From Bacillota bacterium (GTDB lineage: Bacteria > Bacillota > Sulfobacillia > JABLXB01): a stretch of DNA of 64,000 nucleotides. How positions within the stretch are numbered: the first letter of the stretch is position 1; each line of letters begins with the position of its first letter. A program made the position numbers and the translations under genes. The stretch is taken from NCBI GenBank assembly GCA_013178305.1, contig JABLXB010000002.1, forward strand, positions 186,001 to 250,000. The letters are read 5' to 3'. The notes under the pieces are model-generated. The model saw only the letters and a program-made list of their open reading frames with translations. It did not search any database and was not told the origin of the DNA. Positions 10,501-18,436 of the stretch are shown here, in pieces.

Positions 10501-10735
10501 CGAAAGAGACCTGCAGCGACGACTCCAACTGGTTGATGATGCCGCGCGTCCCGCGCTCGGCCCTCTCCACGTGGCCGAATAGCGCGAGCGTGATAGCGTC
10601 CAGTATTGTTGACTTGCCACTGCCTGTCGGCCCGAACACCCCGAACAGCCCCGCCGCGCCCAGACTTTCGAAATCCACCACCTGCGGCTCGCGGTAGCTA
10701 TGCAGCCCGCGGAATTCCAGTCTCACAGGTTTCAC
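7571..10735 (-). CDS. sbcC: DNA double-strand-break repair nuclease subunit SbcC (Rad50-like ATPase)
   Basis: Product of 1054 residues. With SbcD it forms a DNA-end and hairpin-processing nuclease complex. Residues 35-43 are the Walker A motif GPTGSGKST. A very long coiled coil (about 180-880) follows, interrupted near residue 537 by the zinc hook CPVC. The ABC signature LSGGETFLISLALALALS is near residue 953 and Walker B (FFFLDEGFGTLD) near 993. The GTG start overlaps the sbcD stop by four bases, the standard coupled sbcD-sbcC arrangement. All catalytic elements are intact. The gene immediately downstream is the truncated anion transporter, so the operon ends at a deletion scar. Confidence 0.97.
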   Translation of the reverse strand: MKPVRLEFRGLHSYREPQVVDFESLGAAGLFGVFGPTGSGKSTILDAITLALFGHVERAERGTRGIINQLESSLQVSFEFELGGERYLVERRYDREPGDPESARVRSARLRRLPGREAGAGARGGGRAEDQIVIASGPRETSAAVIALLGLRRDEFSRAVVLPQGKFDEFLKLTGGERARMLEHIFNLERFGDALATRARDLFNRCEMRVREIEGEQRGLGDCSGAAVAEAEEAVREHSAMLDDLEGRHREVETRHRDASGLRALYVEKYAAEARMRELDARSAEFALLRETLAAAVRAAPIRPLIEQDRRISDQIREDGRALQDETARVDAARAAAEKAAGQRAEAEKRLEDGVPELSRRQAVVLEAVRKDSRVRGLVEERSRLAARVKAQSEHAARLRADAANLAAAAQSAASEYAALLAEQERLSIDPNERRLVDLACRALDALEQQEGLLREAATEAEAREREIAGAWAGVVALTGEMAPGRPVESASGVRAVAAEQVDLVERRLREARAALDDARVRAQAPLMAAGLVDGQPCPVCGSTEHPAPARPVEGGVAGGLDAFTSAVRECERRREAVGDWRDRVLSALARWENGARERDRCRMLLEQRRQAVSRAAAAFDGVRGGRDRAAVRARQREMATLDKALFALQDRIRNAHDRRAGAESRRQGLDSELRTLETAVATGEKQIEGIDDQVQALRAEVDAVTGGREPTVVAREIEGELEALRRTAAQTRTLHEDVRSRVERFETSVVALRARLEANSQSLDRVRAALLDALEKAGFTGVDQAEAAMLAESEQDELERHMKEYDDQRRVIGVNLSRLEKAIAGRAFDEAGFSALEDTLNALAGSLSRAREDLAVARDRLASLNEKHSAWQRLEEEATRFRRRMDLAGTLARLLQGRKFVQFIAEEHLRDMAAEASQRLGRLTAQRYALELSDGCGFTIRDDFNGGLRRPVSTLSGGETFLISLALALALSSKIQLRGRYSLGFFFLDEGFGTLDEEKLELVVSALENLHDRDRMVGVISHVRELRDRLPRYLEVVPATGDGGGSQVRMRQN

Positions 10736-11970
10736 GGCGCCTCACCCCCCGGCGCCTCGCCTGCCGCGCCGTCGTCACTGGCAAGCTCGAGGAAAAGATC
10801 CAGGAGCTCCCGTTCGGGGGCGGCGCCCCGCTCGCGCGTCACGAAGCGGTCGAACTGCTCCGCAAGCGTGAGCTCGGACAGGCGCTGGCCCTCGTCACGG
10901 ACGGCCGTCTCCGGGAGTATCACCCTCACGTTCACGATCCCCGGGTGGACCCGCCGGAGTTCTGAGACCTGGGACGCGCTCAGCGGCTGCAGTGACTCAA
11001 CCTCGAGGTCAACCCAGGACTCCAGGTTGCGCGGGTCGGAGCACCACGCCTGGACCTCCGCCAGGTTGCCCGCGCGCCACCGCTTGAGTGGCTTCCCGCA
11101 CGACAGTGGTACGGGGGTAACCGACGCCTGCCTGCGCGGCCCGGCGTCGACGATGACGACCTCTTTCTGCCGGTCGGCCTCGGAGAAACTGTAGGCCAGC
11201 GGCGAGCCCGAGTACATGCACGGCGCACCCGGCAGGTTGACGGCCTGCGGGCGGTGCAGGTGGCCCAGCGCCACGTAGTGCGCCGCCGGCAGCGCGACCG
11301 GATTCACGGCCATCGCCCCGCCGAGCTGGATCTGCCGCTCCGAATCGGATTCCCACCCACCGCTCACGAACAGGTGCGCGACGAGGAGGTTCACGGCGTC
11401 CGCGCGGAACGCCGAACAGGCATCCGCGAACAGCCGGGCGACGCGCCCCGAGTACGCCTCCCTTTCAGCCGCCTCCCCGAGGGCCTCGCTGAGCACCTCG
11501 TTCAACCTCGACTCCGACGGGTACGGGATGGCGTACACCACCGCCGTTTCTCCGAGACCGCGCAACCCCACCTCGATCCAGCCCGGGCCCGTCGACACCC
11601 TTGAAGCCCTCCCGCCGGAGCCGCCGGTCGCGAGCAGTTCAAGCGGGTAACCCAGGAGAGATATCCCGTGCCTCGACGCGAGCGGGTTCGCGGCGTGTAA
11701 CCGGTCCGGGCTGTCGTGGTTACCCGCGATTACCACAACGGCGCGCTCGCCCCCGTCCGCGAGTCGCTCGAGCGCGTCGAAGAACATCTCCTCCGCCTCG
11801 GCGGGGGGGTTGTATGAATCGTACACGTCGCCGGCGAGGAGCACGATGTCGGCGCGCTCACGCCGGGCGATGTCGCATATCTCCTCTATGAATTGCGCCT
11901 GTTCGGGCAGGCGGGACTTTCCTTCGAGTGTCCTCCCGAGGTGCCAGTCGGAAGTGTGCAGTATCCTCAC
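10732..11970 (-). CDS. sbcD: Nuclease subunit SbcD (Mre11-like)
   Basis: Product of 412 residues, a metallophosphoesterase-type exo/endonuclease that acts with SbcC. The metal-binding motifs are in order: HTSDWHLG at the N-terminus, LAGDVYDSYNPP, VIAGNHDSPDR, HLFVSGG and LGHLHRPQ. The ATG at 11970 gives the canonical MRILHTSDWH start. It overlaps sbcC by four bases. Nothing looks damaged. Confidence 0.97.
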   Translation of the reverse strand: MRILHTSDWHLGRTLEGKSRLPEQAQFIEEICDIARRERADIVLLAGDVYDSYNPPAEAEEMFFDALERLADGGERAVVVIAGNHDSPDRLHAANPLASRHGISLLGYPLELLATGGSGGRASRVSTGPGWIEVGLRGLGETAVVYAIPYPSESRLNEVLSEALGEAAEREAYSGRVARLFADACSAFRADAVNLLVAHLFVSGGWESDSERQIQLGGAMAVNPVALPAAHYVALGHLHRPQAVNLPGAPCMYSGSPLAYSFSEADRQKEVVIVDAGPRRQASVTPVPLSCGKPLKRWRAGNLAEVQAWCSDPRNLESWVDLEVESLQPLSASQVSELRRVHPGIVNVRVILPETAVRDEGQRLSELTLAEQFDRFVTRERGAAPERELLDLFLELASDDGAAGEAPGGEAP

Positions 11971-12212
11971 GAATTCGTACCCCCGCGGCGTGCACCGCTG
12001 GCGACGCCATGTCCCGGTGTTCGACGCGGCTCCAGAGCGCCCCTGCCCGGGCGGGTCTCCACCACTGAGATCTCGCGCTCGTTCAACCGGGACAGATACT
12101 CACCGGTGGACGGTGAAATAACAAAGGCGTGCGATAAACTCGCCGCCTCCATTGAATCCGCGCTGCCTGTGCCGTACGGTATCAACCTGTTCGAGAAGTC
12201 CCGCGCTTCGTC
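11971..12212. other. Intergenic stretch, possible coding relic
   Basis: No gene can be asserted between sbcD and the GntR/FCD gene. A plus-strand frame ending at the TAG at 12214-12216 reads protein-like over its last 45 codons (ending PYGINLFEKSRASS) with mostly G/C third positions, but has no start or ribosome site of its own. It may be the tail of a lost gene. Confidence 0.25.
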
Positions 12213-12962
12213 CTAGCTGTCGCCCTGGCGGTCGCCGCCCCCATCAGCCGGTCCCGCGGACTTGCCCGGGCCGGCGTTGAGACCCTCTTCCCCCGTCTTG
12301 AGGTGGTTGAGCAGGTTCTCGCTTGCCTTGCCTATGTGCTCGTTCAGGAGTCTCTCCGCAAGCTCCGGCTGCCTGTCCTTGATCGCCTGGAAGATAGCCC
12401 TGTGCTCCTCCAACGACTGGCCCAGTCTCCCGGGCACCCTGAGGGAGGCCACCCGCGCCCTCTGGATGTAGTGGTTGAGGCCGCCCAGCGCGTTCTTCAG
12501 CGGCCTGCTCTTGCTGGCCTCGATCATCAGCGTGTGAAATCCGGTGTCGAGGCGGGTGACCTGGTCGACGTTGCTGCGGAGTGTGTAGAATTCCATGAGG
12601 GCGATGGCCTCGTCCATCCTGCCGATCTCCTCGGGCGTTGCCCGTTCAGCGGCCCACCTTGCCGCCAGGCCCTCGATAAGCCCGCGGATGGCATATATCT
12701 CGTAGACCTCCTGGGTGGTGATCCCCTCGACTACGACGCCGCGGTTTGGGACCGAGCGTACGAGTCCCTCGAGTTCGAGCTGCCGGATTGCCTCCCTGAC
12801 CGGTGTGCGGCTGACCCCGAATTCCTCCGCCAGCTTACTCTCGATCAGGCTCTCGCCCGAGCGGTACGCCCCATTGACGATGTTTTCGCGGATCGATTCG
12901 AATATGCGCGTTCGCAGGGATGGTGACTCGTAATCGCCCTCGGTAAGGGAAGAACGCTTCAT
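12213..12962 (-). CDS. GntR-family regulator, FCD subfamily (FadR type)
   Basis: Product of 249 residues from the ATG at 12962, which follows AGGAG with seven bases spacing. Residues about 10-75 form the winged helix-turn-helix (LAEEFGVSRTPVREAIRQLE). The remainder is the all-helical FCD effector domain with metal-site histidines in DTGFHTLMIEAS and EEHRAIFQAI. Such proteins repress catabolic genes and release DNA on binding a small acid. It is preceded by a 51-codon ORF and by a promoter overlapped by TGTATACACGTATACA, a typical FCD operator, so autoregulation is likely. The glycine/aspartate-rich tail after residue 225 is probably disordered. The catabolic target is not obvious nearby. Confidence 0.9.
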   Translation of the reverse strand: MKRSSLTEGDYESPSLRTRIFESIRENIVNGAYRSGESLIESKLAEEFGVSRTPVREAIRQLELEGLVRSVPNRGVVVEGITTQEVYEIYAIRGLIEGLAARWAAERATPEEIGRMDEAIALMEFYTLRSNVDQVTRLDTGFHTLMIEASKSRPLKNALGGLNHYIQRARVASLRVPGRLGQSLEEHRAIFQAIKDRQPELAERLLNEHIGKASENLLNHLKTGEEGLNAGPGKSAGPADGGGDRQGDS

Positions 12963-13085
12963 GGCTGCACTCCTGTAGTCCGGCGTCCATACCCATTCTA
13001 GGTGAAACGCGCAGTCTTTACAAGATTCCCGCAGCCTGTGAATCGTCATAGCGCAACACCGCGTCAAGGCGCCCGAGGCGCCGGC

Positions 13086-13241
13086 TCAGTATTCGAACGG
13101 CAGCGATGCCAACATGTAGTCCAGGATGAACTCCTTCATGACCGACTCGTCGTCCTCGTCCCCTGCGTCAGCCTCAATCCCCCTGACGAAAGCCCCCGGC
13201 GACAGCGCCTGATTCCTGTTGACTCCCTTTGCGCGGCTCAC
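13086..13241 (-). CDS. Small acidic ORF (51 aa) upstream of the GntR/FCD gene
   Basis: A GTG at 13241 lies seven bases after AAGGGGG, a strong ribosome site, and opens a 51-codon frame to the TGA at 13086-13088. The product has a basic start (SRAKGVNRNQ), a run of acidic residues (EADAGDEDDES) and a hydrophobic end (LDYMLASLPFEY). I recognise no family. It sits between the operator-controlled promoter and the regulator gene, in the same direction, with 123 bases to the regulator start. It may be a leader ORF or a small partner of the regulator. No homology was tested. Confidence 0.55.
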   Translation of the reverse strand: MSRAKGVNRNQALSPGAFVRGIEADAGDEDDESVMKEFILDYMLASLPFEY

Positions 13242-13286
13242 GGGTCAACCCCCTTCCGGCCGCCTGCGACCGTATCCATGCCCACC

Positions 13287-13323
13287 TGTATACACGTATA
13301 CAACGAGAGCCGGGGGGTGTCAA
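13287..13323 (-). promoter_or_regulatory. Sigma-70-type promoter with GntR/FCD operator over the -10
   Basis: Read on the minus strand, TTGACA (13323-13318) is followed after exactly 17 bases by TATACG (13300-13295). The inverted repeat TGTATAC-AC-GTATACA (13287-13302) covers the -10 box and probable start site. TGTATAC half-sites are characteristic of FadR/FCD-type GntR operators. The promoter reads into the small ORF and the GntR gene, so it is very likely autorepressed. Confidence 0.75.
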
Positions 13324-13389
13324 GGGGAATTGTAAGGTTTTCTGCGATCGATGAGTGGTTTTCGTGTGGCAGGGCCGGTCCGGGGATGG

Positions 13390-14196
13390 TCACGCCTCGC
13401 GGCCCGCGAGGATCGCCGCCGCCAGGGTGGCAGGCAGCCCGAACCGGGTAATCTCCTCAGCCACCGCGTCCGTGTCGTAGGCCACGCGGATTATCTCCGC
13501 GCGAACCCGCGTACATGGGTCACCGCCGGCGCAGGCCGCAGCCCAGATCTCGATGATCGCGTAGCATGCCCGGGGGTCGCCGTCCTTGGGCTTGCCGCAG
13601 CTTCCGGCATTGACGTAAAGCCGCCCTTCCGTGCTGAGCACGTACGGGACGTGGGTGTGGCCGAAGCAGTAGACTGCGGCGTCGAGGCAGGCGGAGACAC
13701 GGGCCGCCGCGGAGTCGATGTCGCCGGACCTGAGATAGTGGTAAGGCGACCACGGGCTGCCGTGAAAAAGCCCGATGCACCGGGTGGTCTCGGGCGCCGG
13801 CCGGCCCTGCGCCAGGGCGCCGCCGTCATCCGCCGCAAACGGAAGCGACATCGTGAGAGGCAGCGCGGCCAGTTGCTCAAGGGACCCGCGGTCCATCCTC
13901 TCACGCGTCCACCTGAACGCTGCCATCTCGACAGCCTCGTCGCGTCCTACGGGAATGACGACGCGCGACTCGTCCCCGGCGACGCATTCCAGATCGCGGT
14001 TCCCCGCCACGCACGCGGCGGTGACGTCGCGGACGAGGCCGACCGCCTCGACCGGCCGCGGACCGTAGTTCACGAGGTCGCCGGCGCACAGCCACAGGTC
14101 GACCCCCCTGGCCCTGCCGTCGGCGAGGACGGCCTCCAGCGCGACCGCGTTTCCGTGAACGTCGGAGAAGACCCCAACCCTGAAAGACTCTCTCAC
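13390..14196 (-). CDS. Calcineurin-like metallophosphoesterase
   Basis: Product of about 268 residues from the GTG at 14196. Metal-binding motifs of the phosphodiesterase superfamily are present in order: FSDVHGN at the start, AGDLVNYGP, AGNRDLE, FHGSP, and GHTHVP followed by NAGSCGKP. This matches the YfcE/MJ0936 branch, which hydrolyses phosphodiesters; the physiological substrate is usually unknown. The frame extends upstream to an ATG at 14265 and beyond, but the family alignment starts at FRVGVFSDVHGN and the further extension runs into the divergent MoaD-like gene. A CFGHTHVPYVL stretch indicates an intact active site. Confidence 0.85.
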   Translation of the reverse strand: MRESFRVGVFSDVHGNAVALEAVLADGRARGVDLWLCAGDLVNYGPRPVEAVGLVRDVTAACVAGNRDLECVAGDESRVVIPVGRDEAVEMAAFRWTRERMDRGSLEQLAALPLTMSLPFAADDGGALAQGRPAPETTRCIGLFHGSPWSPYHYLRSGDIDSAAARVSACLDAAVYCFGHTHVPYVLSTEGRLYVNAGSCGKPKDGDPRACYAIIEIWAAACAGGDPCTRVRAEIIRVAYDTDAVAEEITRFGLPATLAAAILAGREA

Positions 14197-14346
14197 TCCG
14201 GCACCCGCCTTTCCGGAAGCCGTCTGAAAATGAAAATTGACCGCAAACGCACCGCCTTGCCGCATCCGCCTGGCTAGACGCCGGGCGTGCCGCGCGGTGA
14301 AGGTGGCGCGGCGCCGGGTGGCGAATACCGGACGGTGTAACAAGGG

Positions 14347-14652
14347 GTGAACGCCTTGAAGATCACGGTCAGGTTCTTCGGCTACACCATGGTAGTCGCG
14401 GGCCTCGCGGATATCGCCCTCGAACTGAGGGAAGGCTCCACCGTCGGAGACCTCCTGGAGGAAGTCGGACGGAGACATCCGGCTCTCGTCCAGGGACAGG
14501 GAAAGGGAACCGGCGCGAGCGCCACGGCGCTCGTGAGGGACGGCTACATGCTGGTATCAATTAACCGCAAGCACCTCGACTCGCCACCGGAGCGCGCCCC
14601 GCTGGCGGATGGCGACGAGGTGTGGCTCCTACCCCCCGTGGCCGGCGGCTGA
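14347..14652 (+). CDS. MoaD/ThiS-family sulfur carrier protein
   Basis: Product of 101 residues with the ubiquitin-like fold pattern (KITVRFFGY, ELREGSTVGDLLEEV, LADGDEVWLLPPVAGG). It ends in the double glycine needed for adenylation and thiocarboxylation. Members donate sulfur for molybdo/tungstopterin or for tungsten-AOR cofactor assembly. The GTG start follows AAGGGG. It stands alone on the plus strand between a divergent phosphoesterase and a convergent ABC gene, and its last 24 bases overlap the end of the latter. Link to the aldehyde oxidoreductase at the window start is inference: that enzyme needs such a carrier. Confidence 0.85.
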   Translation: MNALKITVRFFGYTMVVAGLADIALELREGSTVGDLLEEVGRRHPALVQGQGKGTGASATALVRDGYMLVSINRKHLDSPPERAPLADGDEVWLLPPVAGG

Positions 14653-16170
14653 GCAAGACGCCGAACGTCTCGTTGACCCCGCCATCAGCAGCCCCATCTC
14701 CTCTATGTCGGCGTTCCTCCCGTCAAGTATCCCGGCGATCTCGCCCTCGTACATGACCGCTATCCTGTCCGACAGGGCGAGGATCTCCTCGAGTTCGACG
14801 GAAACGAGCAATACCGCGCAACCCCGTTCGCGTTCGGCCAGGATCCGCGAGTGTACGTACTCGGTGGCCCCGACGTCGAGACCGCGGGTGGGATGCATGG
14901 CGACGAGCAGTCTCGGCTGGCGCGACAGCTCCCTGGCCAGTATCACCTTCTGCTGGTTCCCGCCGGAGAGGAGCTTCACCTTGACGTCCTGGTTGGGAGT
15001 CCTGATGTCGTACTGGCTGATGAGGCTGTCCGAGAACCTGCGCACCTCGCCCTCGTTCAGCATGATGCCTCGCGAGATGGGCGGGCGGTAGTACGTCTGC
15101 AGTATGGCGTTCTCCGCGACGCTCATCTCGAGTATCAGGCCCGTCCTCTGCCTGTTCCCAGGGATGTGCGCCATACCCGTCTCTGCCAGCGGCCTGGGGG
15201 GCAGCCCGGTACAATCGCGACCGAGCACGGCCACGCTGCCGGATTGAGCCTTTCTGAGCCCCGTGATGGCCTCGATCAGTTCCATCTGACCGTTGCCGTC
15301 GACTCCGGCGATACCCAGGACCTCGCCGGCCCTTACTTCGAGGGAAACCCCCTTCACCGCACGGAGGCCGCGGTGGTCGTTGACGACCAGGTTGGAGACG
15401 CTCAACACGGTCTCGCCCGGGGATGTCCTCGCTCCCGAGGTGTCCAGCCCCACCTCGCGGCCGACCATGAGCCTCGCGAGTTCAGAGGGGTTCGTGTCAC
15501 GAGTGTTGACCGTAGCCACGACCCGCCCATCCCTCAGCACCGTGACCCGGTCACTCACGTTCATGACCTCGTTGAGCTTGTGGCTGATGAATATGATCGT
15601 GTGACCCTGGGACGACAGCGTCTTCATGACGGAGAACAGCTCCCGCGTTTCCTGCGGCGTCAGCACAGCGGTTGGCTCGTCCAGGACGAGGATCCTGGCA
15701 CCGCGGTAGAGCGCCTTGAGTATCTCGATCCTTTGCTGCTCGCCGACGGACAGGTCTGCCACCCTCGCGCGGGGGTCGATCCGGAACAAATACTCCGCGG
15801 CCAACCTGGTGACCTCGGCCTCGGTGGCCTTCAGGTCGAGCAGCGGACCGCGGCCGTCGTCCATGCCCAGGACGACGTTCTCGGCGACGGTGAGGGCGGG
15901 GATCAGCATGAACTCCTGGTGGACCATGCCGATACCGGCGTCGAGGGCGTCCCGCGGAGACGATATCCTCAGGGGGCGACCGTCGATACATATCTCGCCA
16001 TCGTCCGGCTCGTACAGTCCGTAGAGGATATTCATAAGCGTACTCTTGCCGGCGCCGTTCTCGCCCAGGAGGGCGTGCACCTCGCCCTTGCGCACGCTCA
16101 GCGAAATCCCGTTGTTCGCCACGACGCCTGGGAAACGCTTGACTATGCCTCTCATCTCAAGGAATTCCAA
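14629..16170 (-). CDS. ABC importer ATPase, two-domain (BMP/purine-nucleoside type)
   Basis: Product of about 513 residues with two nucleotide-binding domains, like YufO/NupO and sugar-type RbsA proteins. Domain 1 has GENGAGKST, LSVGEQQRIEI and ILVLDEPTAVLTP. Domain 2 has a degenerate Walker A (GVDGNGQME), LSGGNQQKVILA and MHPTRGLDVGA, as is normal in this family. The start taken is a TTG at 16170 with GGGAGGT nine bases upstream; an ATG at 16155 is an alternative. It is the last gene of the operon with a BMP lipoprotein and two permeases, which together import nucleosides or related compounds. Its 3' end overlaps the convergent sulfur-carrier gene by 24 bases. Confidence 0.93.
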   Translation of the reverse strand: MEFLEMRGIVKRFPGVVANNGISLSVRKGEVHALLGENGAGKSTLMNILYGLYEPDDGEICIDGRPLRISSPRDALDAGIGMVHQEFMLIPALTVAENVVLGMDDGRGPLLDLKATEAEVTRLAAEYLFRIDPRARVADLSVGEQQRIEILKALYRGARILVLDEPTAVLTPQETRELFSVMKTLSSQGHTIIFISHKLNEVMNVSDRVTVLRDGRVVATVNTRDTNPSELARLMVGREVGLDTSGARTSPGETVLSVSNLVVNDHRGLRAVKGVSLEVRAGEVLGIAGVDGNGQMELIEAITGLRKAQSGSVAVLGRDCTGLPPRPLAETGMAHIPGNRQRTGLILEMSVAENAILQTYYRPPISRGIMLNEGEVRRFSDSLISQYDIRTPNQDVKVKLLSGGNQQKVILARELSRQPRLLVAMHPTRGLDVGATEYVHSRILAERERGCAVLLVSVELEEILALSDRIAVMYEGEIAGILDGRNADIEEMGLLMAGSTRRSASCSAAGHGG

Positions 16171-16191
16171 CGCCCTGACCTCCCTGGGAGC

Positions 16192-16221
16192 CGCGGGGGC
16201 GGGGTCGCTCCCGCCCCCGCG
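16192..16221 (-). terminator. GC hairpin between BMP lipoprotein and ATPase genes
   Basis: A perfect 12-bp stem (CGCGGGGGCGGG / CCCGCCCCCGCG) with a 6-base loop, not followed by a T-run. It lies 78 bases after the lipoprotein stop and just before the ATPase ribosome site. It probably acts as an attenuator or 3'-end stabiliser that raises binding-protein expression over the ATPase. Confidence 0.6.
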
Positions 16222-16298
16222 CGTTGATCGCCGGCACAAGCCGCGAGCATCCGGTACCACCCGGCAGGCGGCCGCGGTCCACTACTCCAGGCCCGCTA

Positions 16299-17303
16299 TC
16301 ACTCGGGCGTCGGCTTATCGAGCACCGGCACCTGGATCTTGCCGTCGATGATGTCTTTCTTGGTCTTCTCCATCAGGTCCTTGACCTCTTTCGAAACCTT
16401 GCTGTCGAGGTCGTGGAACGACGCCCAGCCGACCGCGTTGTCCTTGAGGCCGTAAAGGAATACCTTGCCCTCGAACTTGTTGTTCTTCACCATGTCGACG
16501 GCGAGTTCGAACATCCTGTCCACGTTCCTGAGGCTCGACGTGATCATGACCGTCGGCGCCAGGTGGTTCTGGTCGTTGGTGTTGCCGATACAGAGTACGT
16601 TGCGCGACTTGCACGCTTCGTACGCGCCGTGCGCGGCCGCGTCGGCGTTGACGTGGATGAAGTCGCACCCGCTGTCGATGAGCGCCAGGGCGGCTTCTTT
16701 CGCCTTGTTGACGTCCTCCCAGCTACCGATGTAGGTGGCGCTGACCTTGATGTTCGGATTGACTGACTTGGCCCCGGCCTTGAAGGCCTCGATGGGCCGG
16801 ACGATCGACGAGATCTGGTGCGCGCCGACCGCGCCGAGCTTGTTGCTCTTCGTCATCTTCGCCGCCAGTACGCCGAGGATGTAGTCGGTTTCCCAGTTGG
16901 CGAACCTCATCGACGCGAAGTTGGCGCCGTTGACGCCGCCGTTGATGCAGATGAAATAGGTCTTCGGGAAATCCGGGGCGACCTTCTTTACCGGGTCGCC
17001 GAACTCAAAACCATGCCCGAACACGAGCTGGTACCCCTTGGCCGCGTAGTCCCTCAGGGCCGTTTCGATGTCCGCCTGCGCGACCTTCTCCGAGAACGCG
17101 ACGTCGGCCGTGCCGTTGTCCTTCATTTTCATGAGACCCTTGTACGCCGCGGCGTTCCAGCCCGCGTCGTTTATCGAGCCGGGCAGCACGAGCGCGATCT
17201 TCATCTTGGTCCCGCCGGCCGGCTTGGAGCCCCCACCGCACCCGGCCAGGAGCCCGGCCACAAGTGCCAGGGCGAGCAAAACAAGACCAAACCTCCGCAT
17301 CAT
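16299..17303 (-). CDS. BMP-family (BmpA/PnrA) substrate-binding lipoprotein
   Basis: Product of 334 residues with a lipoprotein signal (LLALALVAGLLAGCGGGS), so it is anchored on the outer face of the membrane. The mature part fits the basic membrane protein family: KIALVLPGSINDAGWNAAAY, FGHGFEFGDPV, and HQISSIVRPIEAF. Characterised BMP proteins bind purine nucleosides; others bind related heterocycles. The ATG at 17303 has GGGAGGGG seven bases upstream. The 185-base gap to the permease gene upstream contains no ORF or terminator I can support. With the flanking ATPase and permeases it forms a complete importer, sitting with an amidohydrolase and FAD oxidase that may act on the imported compound. 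Confidence 0.92.
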   Translation of the reverse strand: MMRRFGLVLLALALVAGLLAGCGGGSKPAGGTKMKIALVLPGSINDAGWNAAAYKGLMKMKDNGTADVAFSEKVAQADIETALRDYAAKGYQLVFGHGFEFGDPVKKVAPDFPKTYFICINGGVNGANFASMRFANWETDYILGVLAAKMTKSNKLGAVGAHQISSIVRPIEAFKAGAKSVNPNIKVSATYIGSWEDVNKAKEAALALIDSGCDFIHVNADAAAHGAYEACKSRNVLCIGNTNDQNHLAPTVMITSSLRNVDRMFELAVDMVKNNKFEGKVFLYGLKDNAVGWASFHDLDSKVSKEVKDLMEKTKKDIIDGKIQVPVLDKPTPE

Positions 17304-17488
17304 TCATTACCCCTCCCGTTGTGTTCGATAATGTACCGCGATGCCTCAAACGCCGATCGTCCTCCGTGCCCCGGGCACCCCTCCCTCCACAAACAGGAAC
17401 AGCGAACCCACCCCAAAAGCGTCATCCGCGAACCCAGCCTCGGCCTGTCCGCGACAGCCCGCGACCAGTCCCGCCTGCCGTGCAATTC

Positions 17489-18436
17489 CTATTTCTCACC
17501 CTTGACGTACGGCCGCCCGCCGGCAGCGGGTGCGCTCGCGCGGCCGATGAGCCCCGCCAGGGTGACCATGGTCAGGACGTAGGGCAGCATGAGCGGGAAC
17601 TCGGGCGGGATCCTGAACCCGAGCGCCTGCACGCGGAGCTGGATGGCCTCCGCGAAACCGAAGAGTATGGCGGCACCCAGCGCCCCGAATGGCGTCCACT
17701 TGCCGAGCACGACGGCCGCCATCGCCATGAACCCCCTGCCGGCGGTCATCTCCTCGGCGAACATGTTGAGCTCACCCAGCGAAAGCACGGCTCCTCCCAT
17801 GGCGGACAGCGCGCCGCACACAAGAAGGCACAGGTATCTCACCGCGAAAACGTTCACACCAACCGTGTCGAGCGCGCGGGGGTGCTCGCCAGCGGCCCTT
17901 ATCTTCAGCCCGAGCCTGGTGCGGTACAGCACGAACTGCGCCACGGGCAGGATGAGATAGGCGATGTAGACCAGCGGCACGTGGGTGAAGAACACGGGAC
18001 CGGCGAACGGTATGCCGCTCAACAGAGGCACGGGCATTACCTTGAACGCGGGGACCTTCACCGGGGACGTCGTTATCCCGAAAATCGCGCGAAAGAAGAA
18101 CCCCGTCAGGCCTGTGCACAGGAAGTTCAGGGCAGTCCCGGCCAGGACCTGGTTGACCGCAAGAGTCACCGTGACGAACGCAAAGACCAGCGCAGTGACC
18201 AGCCCCGCAACGATGGCGGCCATCATCCCGAGCCAGGGGCTGCCGAGATAGTGCGAGCCGAGTACACCCGCGAGGCACCCGGCGAGCATGGTCCCCTCGA
18301 GACCGAGGTTCACGACCCCCGACCGCTCCGAGTAGACGCCGCCCACCGCGGAGAGTAGAATCGGGACCGACATCCTTACGGTGGCCAGGCACAGCATCTG
18401 CCAGAACGCCATCGTCAGGAGAAGGCCGAGGTTCAT
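17489..18436 (-). CDS. ABC importer permease (BMP/nucleoside type, YufQ-like)
   Basis: Product of 315 residues with about 8-9 hydrophobic helices and the family stretch GGVYSERSGVVNLGLEGTML near the N-terminus, typical of the second permease in BmpA-type importers. It overlaps the upstream permease gene by ATGA, so the two are coupled and likely form a heterodimeric channel. The C-terminus KGEK is cytoplasmic. No damage seen. Confidence 0.92.
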   Translation of the reverse strand: MNLGLLLTMAFWQMLCLATVRMSVPILLSAVGGVYSERSGVVNLGLEGTMLAGCLAGVLGSHYLGSPWLGMMAAIVAGLVTALVFAFVTVTLAVNQVLAGTALNFLCTGLTGFFFRAIFGITTSPVKVPAFKVMPVPLLSGIPFAGPVFFTHVPLVYIAYLILPVAQFVLYRTRLGLKIRAAGEHPRALDTVGVNVFAVRYLCLLVCGALSAMGGAVLSLGELNMFAEEMTAGRGFMAMAAVVLGKWTPFGALGAAILFGFAEAIQLRVQALGFRIPPEFPLMLPYVLTMVTLAGLIGRASAPAAGGRPYVKGEK

